DNA of 64,000 nucleotides from Methylovirgula sp963708155 (lineage in GTDB: Bacteria; Pseudomonadota; Alphaproteobacteria; Rhizobiales; Beijerinckiaceae). The notes beneath the pieces are model-generated. The model saw only the letters and a list, made by a program, of their open reading frames with translations, had not been told where the DNA came from and made no database searches. The DNA lies in NCBI GenBank assembly GCA_963708155.1, contig OY970183.1:806001-870000 (forward strand). Reading direction: 5' to 3'. Made by a program: the position numbers and the translations under genes. This document shows positions 37,832 through 47,500 of this stretch, one piece after another. The stretch's first letter is position 1, and every line of letters begins with the position of its first letter.

Positions 37832-38074
37832 TCAGTCCTGGATGAGAATCACCGTGTTGCCCAAGCCGAACGTGGAGACGTCAGCGCTGTTGCGGGTGAA
37901 AACGCCTGTCTGAATGACGTTGACGCTGTTGAAGGCGCCCACGGTCGTGATTTTGGCGTGGTTGTCGTTGGCGAAGCCTTGCGGTGTGGGCAGGCTGGGG
38001 CCGTGCATGCCGTGGGCGAAAGCGCCGGTGCTGGTAAGCATAACAACCGCCGCAGTAATAAGAAGCTTTTTCAT
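37832..38074 (-). CDS. Curlin-repeat exported protein (A), candidate amyloid fibre subunit
   Basis: 80 residues from ATG 38074, with GGAG eight bases upstream. The signal peptide MKKLLITAAVVMLTSTGAFA is followed by HGMHGPSLPTPQGFANDNHA and then repeat units. GAFNSVNVIQTG, GVFTRNSADVSTFG and GLGNTVILIQD keep the G-x2/4-N-x-A/V-x3-Q pattern of curlin repeats. Its order, first behind the AT-rich upstream region, suggests that it leads the locus. It is shorter than CsgA (about 150 residues), so it may assemble through several short subunits. Confidence 0.72.
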   Translation of the reverse strand: MKKLLITAAVVMLTSTGAFAHGMHGPSLPTPQGFANDNHAKITTVGAFNSVNVIQTGVFTRNSADVSTFGLGNTVILIQD

Positions 38075-38193
38075 ATCGAACTCCGTATTTAATCTAGCGG
38101 CGCGCCCTGCATTGTTAATATTCTCGCAGCACATCGCCATGTTTTGAAACGACGCCGAGTTTGCAACGGCGCCTGAAAACCTTAGGCGATGGA

Positions 38194-38329
38194 GAAATTT
38201 AATAAACTTGTAATTTAGTTTACGTATTATTTATATAATAAGCTTTAGTTTATTTTATGATTATTTATTATATGAATTTTACACTTGTTATAAACGAAAG
38301 TTTACGTTGAACATAACACTAAAGTTCTT
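38194..38329. promoter_or_regulatory. AT-rich regulatory island upstream of curlin-like genes
   Basis: In an otherwise GC-rich window, 38221-38280 has only 7 G or C in 60 bases, and the AT-rich stretch extends over about 135 bases. It lies 120-255 bases upstream of curlin-like gene A (-) and about 310 bases upstream of the divergent helicase gene (+). Such segments attract nucleoid proteins (MucR/Ros or H-NS-like) and carry complex promoters in biofilm operons; this function is inferred. The rest of 38075-38638 shows no supported gene. Confidence 0.6.
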
Positions 38330-38638
38330 GCCCCCTCGGCCATACGTCGACGAGGTGCGGGATCGTCGCGGCGGTATATTGGCGCGCTTCTCGTAAGCGC
38401 CCGCCAATCTCCGATTGACTTGCATCGGCGCTTGCCCTATCCGAAACACGCTGCGTCGCAGCATGAGGCGCTCCAGCCGCGTAGATCAGGACTTCGCCCT
38501 TTCGGCGTCCGATTCGCTGTCGAGCCTCCCCATTCTTGAGTTGACGGCCAGTTTACGCGAGGCACGTCTCCCTTCTCCCCGGTCGATAGACCGCGCGGTC
38601 TACAAACGCGCGGCATGCCGCCATATGAAAGACACCTC

Positions 38639-39997
38639 GTGACAAAATTTTCCGATCTCGGTCTCGCCGAGATGCTGCTTCGCGCTCTCGATCGCGAAGG
38701 CTACGAAACGCCGACTTCTATCCAGGCGCAGGCCATCCCGCTGCTGATGCAAGGTCGCGATCTTCTCGGGATCGCCCAGACTGGCACCGGCAAGACCGCC
38801 GCTTTCGCCCTGCCAATCCTCAACCGGTTGATCGCCGATCGTCGGCGCCCGGCGCCGTTTACGGCCCGCGTGCTGGTATTGGCGCCGACACGCGAACTCG
38901 CCGCGCAGATCGCCGATAGCTTCCGCACCTATGGCCAGTTCCTGCGCCCGAGCGTCGGCGTCATCGTTGGCGGCGTCTCGCACCGGCCCCAGGCCGAGAT
39001 GCTGGCCCGCGGCCTCGACGTGCTGGTCGCCACGCCCGGCCGACTGCTCGATCATCTGGCCTCCGGCCGGTTCAAGCTCGCGACCACCGAGGTTCTCGTG
39101 CTCGACGAGGCCGACCATATGCTGGACCTCGGCTTCATCGTGCCGATTCGCCAGATCGTCGCCAAACTGCCTAAGCAGCGTCAGACGCTGCTGTTCTCCG
39201 CCACCATGCCGAAAGAGATTGCCGGTCTCGCACAGGATATGCTCGACAATCCCGCCGAGGTCTCGGTTGCACCCGCGGCCTCGACCGCCGAGCGCGTCGA
39301 CCAGCATGTGTTCCTGGTTGATGGCGCAGCCAAGCGCGACATGCTGATCGAGCTCATGAGCGGCGCCGACGTCTCGCGCGCCATCGTCTTCACCCGGACC
39401 AAGCGCGGCGCCGATCGCGTGGCGCAGCATCTTGATGCCGCCGGCGTCGGCGTCGAAGCGATCCACGGCAATAAAAGTCAAAGTCAGCGTATCCGTGCGC
39501 TCGATGGCTTCCGTCGCGGCCGCACCCGCGTCCTCGTTGCGACCGACATCGCCGCGCGCGGCATCGACGTCGACGGCGTAACCCATGTCGTGAATTACGA
39601 ATTGCCGGAGACGCCCGAGGCTTACGTGCATCGCATCGGCCGCACGGCGCGTGCCGGCGCCGCGGGCCGCGCGATTTCACTGTGCGACAATGGCGAGCGT
39701 GGCTTGCTGCGCCAGATCGAGAAGGCAACCCGCCAGACATTGGCTTTCACTGATCGCCGCAGCGCCGACGCCCGCGATGCGGACGCTGAACCCGCGCGCC
39801 GAAATCCAAGGGGTGCCCCAAGGACCGGCGCCGCCAGGGATGATGGCGGGCGCCACGGTCAGCAGCGTCCGCACCGCGAAGGCCAACAGCTGGACGGCCA
39901 TCGCCCCGGCGGCAAGCGCCCGGCGCGCCCTGCTCAGGGCCGCAAGCGGCGGCCTTTTAGCGGTGAAAGCCGTCCGCAGTTCTCCCGCCCGGGTTAA
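38639..39997 (+). CDS. rhlE: DEAD-box ATP-dependent RNA helicase RhlE-like
   Basis: About 452 residues. The ordered motifs are all present: Q motif (GYETPTSIQAQAI), I (AQTGTGKT), Ia (APTRELAAQ), II (DEAD), III (SAT), V (ATDIAARGIDV) and VI (HRIGRTARAG). The basic, disordered C-terminal tail is rich in Arg, Gly and Pro, as in RhlE. It unwinds RNA in ribosome assembly and cold adaptation. The start is set at GTG 38639 (MTKFSDLGL, the family N-terminus). An in-frame ATG at 38615 adds eight residues and cannot be excluded. Confidence 0.92.
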   Translation: MTKFSDLGLAEMLLRALDREGYETPTSIQAQAIPLLMQGRDLLGIAQTGTGKTAAFALPILNRLIADRRRPAPFTARVLVLAPTRELAAQIADSFRTYGQFLRPSVGVIVGGVSHRPQAEMLARGLDVLVATPGRLLDHLASGRFKLATTEVLVLDEADHMLDLGFIVPIRQIVAKLPKQRQTLLFSATMPKEIAGLAQDMLDNPAEVSVAPAASTAERVDQHVFLVDGAAKRDMLIELMSGADVSRAIVFTRTKRGADRVAQHLDAAGVGVEAIHGNKSQSQRIRALDGFRRGRTRVLVATDIAARGIDVDGVTHVVNYELPETPEAYVHRIGRTARAGAAGRAISLCDNGERGLLRQIEKATRQTLAFTDRRSADARDADAEPARRNPRGAPRTGAARDDGGRHGQQRPHREGQQLDGHRPGGKRPARPAQGRKRRPFSGESRPQFSRPG

Positions 39998-40010
39998 TGC
40001 ACGCGCTTTA

Positions 40011-40058
40011 GAGCGTGTTCCGGAAAAGTTGGATGACTTTTCCGATCAGAACACGCTC
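40011..40058. repeat. Palindromic intergenic repeat
   Basis: GAGCGTGTTC with GGAAAAGT and the matching ACTTTTCC with GAACACGCTC form a long imperfect hairpin. Similar units (GAGCATGATC-type) are scattered between genes in many Rhizobiales genomes. It lies between the convergent helicase and copper-chaperone genes and may serve as a transcript end. Confidence 0.65.
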
Positions 40059-40120
40059 CGACGTTTTGAATCGGCGCGACGTCCTATCGACCGGATGAAT
40101 CCATCCGGTCGGAAAGCGCG

Positions 40121-40675
40121 CTAGTGCATCTTCATCCCATCCATCCCGCTGTCCATTTTCATCGTGTCCGGCGCAGTAGCACCCATGCTGCTGGCCGCTG
40201 GAAAGGTGACGGCTATCTTGCCTGCCTTGGCGAATTCCAGCTCCGCGTGAATCGAATCTCCCGGCTTCACTCGCCGCTTCAGGTCCATGAACATGATGTG
40301 GTAGCTGCCCGGCTTGAAGGTGACGGTCGCGCCGGCAGGGATGGCGAGACCGTCGGGAAGCTCCTTCATTTCCATTACGCCATTGTCCATCTTGCTCTCA
40401 TGGATCTGTGCGCGCGCCGAAATGTCGGATGTCGCCGCGACCAGCCGATCGTCAGTCTTGCCTGTATTGACAATGGTTAGGTAGCCGACCGCAACCGTCG
40501 CGCCGCCGGGCGTCGGGCGTGTGAAAGCATTTTCGATCTTGAGCGCTCCCGATGCCGTGCTTTGTTCGGCGACGAGAACGATCGGCGCAGCGGACGGCAT
40601 CTCCAGCGTTGGATGGGCGAAAGCGGGCGCGGCGCAAAGGGCTGCAAGCGCGCAGCCGAAAAGATAAGATTTCAT
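40121..40675 (-). CDS. Periplasmic copper chaperone PCu(A)C
   Basis: 184 residues. A signal peptide (MKSYLFGCALAALCAAPAFA) is followed by the PCu(A)C domain. Copper ligands follow the H/M pattern: IHESKMDNGVMEM and the later GSYHIMFMDLKR. A Met/His-rich tail (MKMDSGMDGMKMH) adds further copper-binding capacity. It carries Cu(I) in the periplasm, commonly to cytochrome oxidase. It lies 32 bases downstream of a DUF2946 gene and forms a two-gene copper unit with it. Confidence 0.9.
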   Translation of the reverse strand: MKSYLFGCALAALCAAPAFAHPTLEMPSAAPIVLVAEQSTASGALKIENAFTRPTPGGATVAVGYLTIVNTGKTDDRLVAATSDISARAQIHESKMDNGVMEMKELPDGLAIPAGATVTFKPGSYHIMFMDLKRRVKPGDSIHAELEFAKAGKIAVTFPAASSMGATAPDTMKMDSGMDGMKMH

Positions 40676-40707
40676 AGATATTCTCCTTAAGCGGGCGCGA
40701 AGGCCGG

Positions 40708-41103
40708 CTAAGCGATTTGGATTGAAGCCGCAATGGAAAGCGGCGATTGCTTAGGAGACGCAGGGGGTCCGCGAGCCTTCGCCGCGCCGACAGGCTGTGC
40801 GCGCGGCGCGGCGCAGACCCAAAGCGACGCGCGCATATCAGTGCGCGACGTCACGGCTCCGAGCACCTGCGGTGAAGCGGACAGCGCGAAGGTGGCGTGC
40901 GCTTGTGCGCAAAAGGTGCAGCAATCCCGGGAATGATGGCCGCGGTCAGCGGGCGCCTGCGGCAAGCCGGAGTTCTGCGTACAGATCGGCCAATCCGCCT
41001 GCGGCAAGCGGGCGACGGCGAAACCGGCCGCGACCGGAGCAAAAAATTGCCCCAACAGCGCGATCAAAAAGAATGGCGCTATCCACTCCAGGCTGCGGCG
41101 CAA
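40708..41103 (-). CDS. DUF2946 family membrane-anchored protein
   Basis: 131 residues from a TTG start at 41103, chosen because AAGGAG lies eight bases upstream; no ATG fits. There is one N-terminal hydrophobic segment (WIAPFFLIALLGQFFAPVAAGFAVA). The region DWPICTQNSG, followed by HHSRDCCTFCAQAH, is characteristic of DUF2946. These proteins lie next to PCu(A)C and TonB/copper genes and are presumed to be copper-related. The Cys/His cluster would fit metal binding. A longer frame upstream to 41448 is not conserved. Confidence 0.7.
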   Translation of the reverse strand: MRRSLEWIAPFFLIALLGQFFAPVAAGFAVARLPQADWPICTQNSGLPQAPADRGHHSRDCCTFCAQAHATFALSASPQVLGAVTSRTDMRASLWVCAAPRAQPVGAAKARGPPASPKQSPLSIAASIQIA

Positions 41104-41343
41104 ATCATCACTCTCCTTTTTGTGAGACTGGGCTGCCGGCTTGTGTCGGTCAAGCGCCCAGCCGCGAACCGAACGCAGCCGGATCGTCGCGAAAGCGTGA
41201 CCGGCGCAAATGCACATCCCGGCTGCGAGTTGCAAAAACAGAACAGTCACAGGCTTTTGAAAAATATAGAGTTTCTGTCTGCTAATTTGGCCCCGCCCTT
41301 TATCCCGACCGGAAGTCCGGACCCAATCTTGCCAATCTCTTAT

Positions 41344-42933
41344 GTGGAATGCGAAGGAAAGGCCTTGCCGCGAGGGTCGGCAGCGAGGCGTCTTGGTGGC
41401 CCGCATCGCGGCGATGAGTTTCTGCCATTGAGTTCGCTTTCGCTTCATTCCCTGCCGCGAGCCGGCGCGAGACTGCGGGCCATTGTCTGCATCATCGCGG
41501 GCGTGTCTCTCAACGCCTGCACGGTGGGGCCGGACTACGTTCGCCCCGCCGCGCCGATCACACCCAAGTTCAAAGAGGTCAAAAAAGGCTGGAAGATCGT
41601 CGACCCGCGCGACGCGCTCGACCGCGGCGAATGGTGGGCGGTTTATCGCGATCCGCGGCTCTCATCGCTGCTCAGTCAGGTCGAGATTTCCAACCAGACG
41701 GTGAAGGAAGCGCTCGAATCCTATCACAACGCGGTCGCATTGATCCGCGAAGCGCAGGCCAATTACTTTCCGACAGTCACCAACGCCTATAGCGCGACCT
41801 ACCAGCACGAAGGCAGCGGAAACCTCACGGGCACGGCCGTCGCCGCGCGTTCGGAGACTTTCACCACCTATAATCCCGTCGCCAACATGACCTGGGATAT
41901 TGATGTCTGGGGCCGTATCCGGCGACAGGTGGAAAGCCAGGCCGCCGCGGCCCAGGTGAGCGCGGCCGATCTGCAAAACGCCAAGCTCTCCGAACAGGCG
42001 GCGCTCGCCACCGCCTATTTCGATCTGCGCGCGGCGGATTTGCTCAAGGCGCTGCTCGATCGCACGGTCGTCGCCTACAAGAAGACGCTGACGATCACCC
42101 AGAATCAATACAAGGTTGGTGTCGTCTCCAAGGCCGACGTCATCACCGCCGAGACGCAAGTTCTGCAGACGGAAGCGCAGGCCATCAACGTCGGCGTCGA
42201 ACGGGCGCAATACGAACACTCGATCGCCGTGCTGATCGGGCGACCGCCGGCTGACCTTTCGCTCGGGCAGGCGGAACTCGCCAAATATCCGCCGCGGATT
42301 CCCGTGACCGTGCCGTCACAACTGCTTGAACGGCGCCCCGACATCGCCGCCGCCGAACGCCAGATGCAGGAAGAAAATGCCCTGATCGGCGTCGCGGTCG
42401 CGAATTTCTACCCCACCATCAACCTCACCGGCGCCTTCGGCTTCGCTGGAACGACGCCCTTGCCGATCTCCGCCGCGGCGGAAGCATGGTCGATTGCAGG
42501 CAGCGCGACCCAAACGATCTTTGATGGCGGCCTGCTCGCCGCCGATCTCGCCGCGGCGCGCGCCACCTATGCGCAAAACGTCGCGAGTTATCGGCAAACG
42601 GTTCTGACCGCCTTCGAGCAGGTCGAAGATGAACTCGCCGCGCTGCGTATTTTGGCGAAAGAGGCGGCTAAGGAAGCCCAAGCGGTCGATGCAGCCAGGC
42701 AGGCCGTACAGATTTACCTCAACCAATATCAGGCCGGCACCGTTGCCTTCACCACAGTCGTGACGGCGGAAGCGACGCAGCTTGTCGATGAGGAGAATTT
42801 GCTGACGACGCGGCAAAATCTTTTTATCGCCAGCGTCGCGTTGATCGAGGCTCTCGGCGGCGGCTGGGATGCCTCGCTGCTGCCAAGCCTCGACCGTCTC
42901 TCGAAAGTGCCGACGCTCACCCCACCCCTCTAG
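41344..42933 (+). CDS. RND efflux outer-membrane lipoprotein (NodT/OprM family)
   Basis: About 529 residues. The lipobox LNAC precedes TVGPDYVRPAAPI, the family N-terminus. Two duplicated TolC-like halves follow, with NMTWDIDVWGRIRRQ, the central VPSQLLERRPDIAAAERQM, and LTAFEQVEDELAALR near the end. The start is uncertain: GTG 41344 is the most upstream reasonable site, and several later TTG/CTG codons precede the lipobox. It is the outer-membrane channel of the tripartite pump encoded just downstream. Confidence 0.85.
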   Translation: MECEGKALPRGSAARRLGGPHRGDEFLPLSSLSLHSLPRAGARLRAIVCIIAGVSLNACTVGPDYVRPAAPITPKFKEVKKGWKIVDPRDALDRGEWWAVYRDPRLSSLLSQVEISNQTVKEALESYHNAVALIREAQANYFPTVTNAYSATYQHEGSGNLTGTAVAARSETFTTYNPVANMTWDIDVWGRIRRQVESQAAAAQVSAADLQNAKLSEQAALATAYFDLRAADLLKALLDRTVVAYKKTLTITQNQYKVGVVSKADVITAETQVLQTEAQAINVGVERAQYEHSIAVLIGRPPADLSLGQAELAKYPPRIPVTVPSQLLERRPDIAAAERQMQEENALIGVAVANFYPTINLTGAFGFAGTTPLPISAAAEAWSIAGSATQTIFDGGLLAADLAAARATYAQNVASYRQTVLTAFEQVEDELAALRILAKEAAKEAQAVDAARQAVQIYLNQYQAGTVAFTTVVTAEATQLVDEENLLTTRQNLFIASVALIEALGGGWDASLLPSLDRLSKVPTLTPPL

Positions 42934-43119
42934 AAAATGCCGTAGAGGCTTACAAATCTCACCAAGAAGTAATTTGCTTTTTTCGACCCCAATGCGAATT
43001 GGATGCGGAAAGGTTATATATTTATTGGACTTGCGGGCCCTTGGACCTTCCTCTCGCCCGTTTTGATCAATCGACGACTGATCTGCGCCGGGCGGGTTGC
43101 CATCGCTCGGACCCTTTGG

Positions 43120-44493
43120 ATGGACAAAAAGCCAATGGACGAAAAAGTCGACCCGACACGCCGACCGCCGCTGCCCGGCGACGCGCGCGAGCCGGGTCCG
43201 GCTCAGGCCGAGCCGCTGGCGCGAAAGGCGCCGCCGGAAATCCCGGCCCCCGCCGTCTCGCCGCCGCCGCAGGAAGAAGGCACGCCGGAACCTCGGCGGC
43301 GCCGTTCGTTTGTTGGCTTTCTCATCGGCCTCGTCGTCATCGGCGGCCTCGGTTACTACGGTTATCGCGTTTTCGCTCCTGCCCCGACGACACACACGCA
43401 CGGCCAAAGAGCGGCCGGTGCGCCGCAATCCGTCGGCGTCGCGACTATCGGCACCGGTGACATCAAGATCATTTACGGCGGCCTCGGTACGGTTACCCCA
43501 CTCGCCACCATCACCGTGCGCACGCAGATCAACGGCATATTGATGCAGGTGCCCTTCAAAGAGGGCCAGTACGTCAAGAAGGGCGACTTGCTCGCGCAGA
43601 TCGACGACCGTCCCTATAAATTGCTCAAGGCACAATACGAAGGCCAGTTGGCGCACGATCAGGGTTTGTTGCAGCAGGCGCAGAGCGATCTCGTGCGCTA
43701 CCAAACTCTCGTCGCACAGAATTCGATCGCCAAGCAGCAGGCCGAAGATCAGGTCTACATCGTCAAGCAATATCAAGGCTCGGTTCAAACCGATCAGGCG
43801 CAGATCGATACAGAATTGCTCAACATCGCCTATTGCCACATCACCGCTCCCGTCACGGGCCGCGTCGGCCTGCGGCTTGTGGACCCGGGCAATTACGTGC
43901 AGACCTCGGATACGACCGGCATCGCGGTGGTCACGCAACTGCAGCCGATCTCGGTCATCTTCTCGCTGCCGGAAGACGACATTCCCGATGTCATGGCGCA
44001 GATGAAAGGCGCCACCCCGCTCGCCGCCACAGTTTACGACCGCGCCAACGTGCAGGAATTGGGCACGGGTACAGTCACAGTTCTCGATAACCAGATCGAT
44101 ACAACGACCGGCATGGTGAAGTTCCGCGCCGAATTCCCCAACGCCGACGAGTCGCTGTTTCCCAATCAATTCGTCAATGTGCAAGTGCTGGCGCGGACGC
44201 TGAAGAACGTCATCACCGCGCCGGTGCCGGCGATCCAGCGCGGCGCGCCCGGCACTTTTGTCTACCTCGTCAACGCCGACAATACTGTCTCGGTGCGCAA
44301 GGTGACCCTCGGGCCGAGCGAGGGCAACATGGTGCAGATCCTCTCCGGCCTCAAGCCGGGCGACCGCGTCGTCACCGACGGCACCGACCGTTTGACCGAC
44401 GGTGCGAAAATCTTCGTGCCGGGCGCGCAATCGACGGCAGCGCCGCAAGACGCGGGCAGCCAGCACCCTCATCATCAACGGAACACCGAGTGA
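43120..44493 (+). CDS. mdtA: RND efflux periplasmic adaptor, MdtA-like
   Basis: 457 residues from ATG 43120. A cytoplasmic proline-rich head is followed by one membrane helix (FVGFLIGLVVIGGLGYYGYRVF) and then the membrane-fusion-protein body: lipoyl half-motif (VPFKEGQYVKKGDLLAQIDDRPY), alpha-hairpin, and ITAPVTGRVGLRLVDPGNYV. It bridges the inner-membrane pump and the outer-membrane channel. Its N-terminal anchor is a helix rather than a lipobox. 28 bases separate it from the first RND pump gene. Confidence 0.9.
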   Translation: MDKKPMDEKVDPTRRPPLPGDAREPGPAQAEPLARKAPPEIPAPAVSPPPQEEGTPEPRRRRSFVGFLIGLVVIGGLGYYGYRVFAPAPTTHTHGQRAAGAPQSVGVATIGTGDIKIIYGGLGTVTPLATITVRTQINGILMQVPFKEGQYVKKGDLLAQIDDRPYKLLKAQYEGQLAHDQGLLQQAQSDLVRYQTLVAQNSIAKQQAEDQVYIVKQYQGSVQTDQAQIDTELLNIAYCHITAPVTGRVGLRLVDPGNYVQTSDTTGIAVVTQLQPISVIFSLPEDDIPDVMAQMKGATPLAATVYDRANVQELGTGTVTVLDNQIDTTTGMVKFRAEFPNADESLFPNQFVNVQVLARTLKNVITAPVPAIQRGAPGTFVYLVNADNTVSVRKVTLGPSEGNMVQILSGLKPGDRVVTDGTDRLTDGAKIFVPGAQSTAAPQDAGSQHPHHQRNTE

Positions 44494-44521
44494 GCCTTGA
44501 TCGCACAGCGGAGCGGTTGGG

Positions 44522-47500
44522 ATGAACCCGTCGCAGACCTTCATTCTGCGGCCGGTCGCGACCTCGCTTCTGATGGTGGCTATCCTGCTCGCCGGCGCGT
44601 TCGCCTATAAGTTCCTGCCGCTCTCCGCGTTGCCCGAGGTCGATTACCCGACGATCCAGGTGCAGACCTTCTATCCCGGCGCGAGCCCGGAGGTGATGAC
44701 CTCGTCCGTCACCGCGCCGCTCGAGCGCCAGCTTGGCGAAATGCCGGGCCTCAACCAGATGACCTCGGCGAGTTCGGCCGGCGCCTCCGTCATCACGCTG
44801 CAATTCGACCTCAGCCTCACACTCGATGTCGCCGAGCAGGAAGTCCAGGCTGCGATCAACGCCGCCTCGAACCTGCTGCCGTCCGATCTACCGGCTCCTC
44901 CGGTCTACGCCAAGGTGAACCCGGCCGACGCGCCGATCCTGACGATTGCCATCACCTCGCAGACGCTGCCGCTTACCTCGATCGAAGACATCGTTGAGAC
45001 GCGGCTGGCGCAAAAGCTCTCGCAGCAGCCTGGCGTCGGTCTCGTCAGCATCTCCGGCGGCAACAGGCCGGCGATCCGCGTACGTTTCAATCCGCGCGCC
45101 CTTGCCGCCTATGGCCTCAACATCGATGACGTTCGAACGACGATCGGCAATGTGAACGTCAACACGCCGAAAGGCGGATTCGATGGCCCCGCGCAAGCCT
45201 CGACCATCGATGCAAACGATCAGATCACCGACGCGAACGAGTTCAACAACGTCATCATCGCCTATCGCAATGGTAATCCTGTCAGGCTTTCAAATGTAGC
45301 GACGATCGAGCGCGGTCCCGAAAACACCAAGATCGCCGCTTGGGCAAACCGCACGCCCGCGATCCTGCTCAATATTCAACGGCAGCCGGGCGCGAACGTC
45401 ATCGCGGTCACCGACGGGGTGAAGGCGCTACTGCCGCAGATCGAGGCAAGCCTGCCTTCGGCACTCAACATCGCGATCCTGAGCGACCGCACCAACACGA
45501 TTCGCGCCTCGGTCGCCGACGTCGGCTTCGAGCTGGCGCTTGCCGTCGTGCTGGTCGTGTTGGTCATATTCCTCTTCCTGCGCAATCTGCCTGCAACGAT
45601 CATCCCCAGCCTTTCGGTACCGCTGTCTCTCGTCGGTACACTCATCGTCATGTATCTTCTCGGCTTCAGCCTGGACAATCTCTCGCTGATGGCCCTGACC
45701 ATTTCGACAGGCTTCGTCGTCGACGACGCCATCGTGATGATCGAAAACATCGCGCGCTATGTGGAGGGCGGAGAGACGCCACTCCAGGCCGCGCTCGAAG
45801 GCTCAGCACAAATCGGCTTCACCATCATCTCGCTCACCGTATCGCTGATCGCCGTGCTGATCCCGCTGCTCTTCATGGGCGACGTCATAGGCCGGATGTT
45901 CCACGAGTTCGCCATCACCCTGACAGCGACGATTATCATCTCCGCTATCGTGTCGCTGACGCTTGTACCTATGCTCTGCGCCAAGTTGTTGCGGCGTCGC
46001 CCGGAATCGCAACGCAGCCGCTGGGCTGTGGCTGCCGATCATGGCTTTCAGTGGATTATCGAGCAATACGGGCGCGCGCTGCGTGTCGTGCTCGATCACC
46101 AGCCGCTGACGCTGCTGATCGCCATCGCGACGCTCGTGGTGACCGTGCTGCTCTATATCGCGATCCCCAAGGGATTTTTCCCGGTCCAAGACACGGGGAT
46201 GATCCAGGCGATCACCGAGACGAGTCAGACCGCTTCCTTCGATGCTATGGCGAACCGCCAGCAGGCACTCGCCGAGGTTCTGCTTAAGGATCCGGATATC
46301 GTCAGCCTCAGCTCGTTCATTGGCGTCGACGGCACCAATATGACGCTGAACAGCGGACGCTTCCTCATCAATTTGCAGCCGCGCCGCCAACGCACGTCGA
46401 GCATTACCGACATCATTCGGCGAATACGGCGCGAGGCGCGTGCGGTGCCCGGCATCAATATCTACATGCAGCCGGTGCAGGATCTGACGATCGATTCCAC
46501 CGTGAGCCGCGCGCAATATCACTTCCTGCTTGAGAACGTCGATAGCAGCGCGCTGCAGACGTGGACACCAAAACTCGTCGCAAAGCTCTCAAGCTTGCCT
46601 CAAATCACCAATGTCGCGAGCGATTTGGCGCAGCAAGGCCGCGCGCTCGACATCACGATCGACCGGCAAACTGCCAGCCGGTTCGGCATCACACCGGCAA
46701 CGGTCGATAACGTCCTTTACGACGCTTTTGGACAGCGTATTGTCTCGACGATCTATACGCAATCGAACCAATATCGCGTCATTCTCGAAACCGAACCGGA
46801 TTTGCAGCGCACGCTTGCGGCGCTGAACACGTTCTATCTGCCGTCATCGACCTCGACGACCAACGGGCAGGTGCCGCTCTCGGCCATCGTGCATGTCAGT
46901 CAGCGGCCTGGGCCCTTGCAGATCACCCATTTAGGTCAGTTTCCGGCAACCGACATTTCCTTCGATACAGCCCCGGGCTATTCGCTCGGCACCGCCGTCG
47001 ATGCGATTAACAAGGCCGAAAAGAATATCGACCTGCCGCCGGGCTTTGTCTCCGTCATGCAAGGCAATGCCGCGGCTTTCACGGCCTCTCTCGGCAACGA
47101 AGCGTTGCTCATCATCGCCGCGATCGCGACGATGTATATCGTGCTGGGCGTGCTTTATGAGAGCTTCGTTCATCCGATTACCATTCTCTCCACTCTGCCT
47201 TCGGCTGGCGTCGGGGCCCTCCTGTCGCTGATGATTGCCGGAGAAGATCTCGACGTCATCGCGATCATCGGCATCATTCTGCTCATTGGCATCGTCAAGA
47301 AGAACGCGATCATGATGGTCGATTTTGCCATCGACGCCGAACGCAACCACGGCCTGCCGCCGCGCGACGCCATCTATCAGGCCTGCCTGCTACGGTTCCG
47401 GCCGATCCTGATGACGACCATGGCCGCGATTCTCGGCGCGTTGCCCTTGATGCTCGGCACGGGCACCGGCTCCGAATTGCGGCAACCCCTGGGCGTCGCC

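Noticed and set aside
42316..44544. Minus-strand frame of 742 codons opposite the efflux outer-membrane and adaptor genes
   Set aside because: The real genes on the plus strand explain the region. The antisense translation is rich in Arg, His and Asp with no domain pattern.
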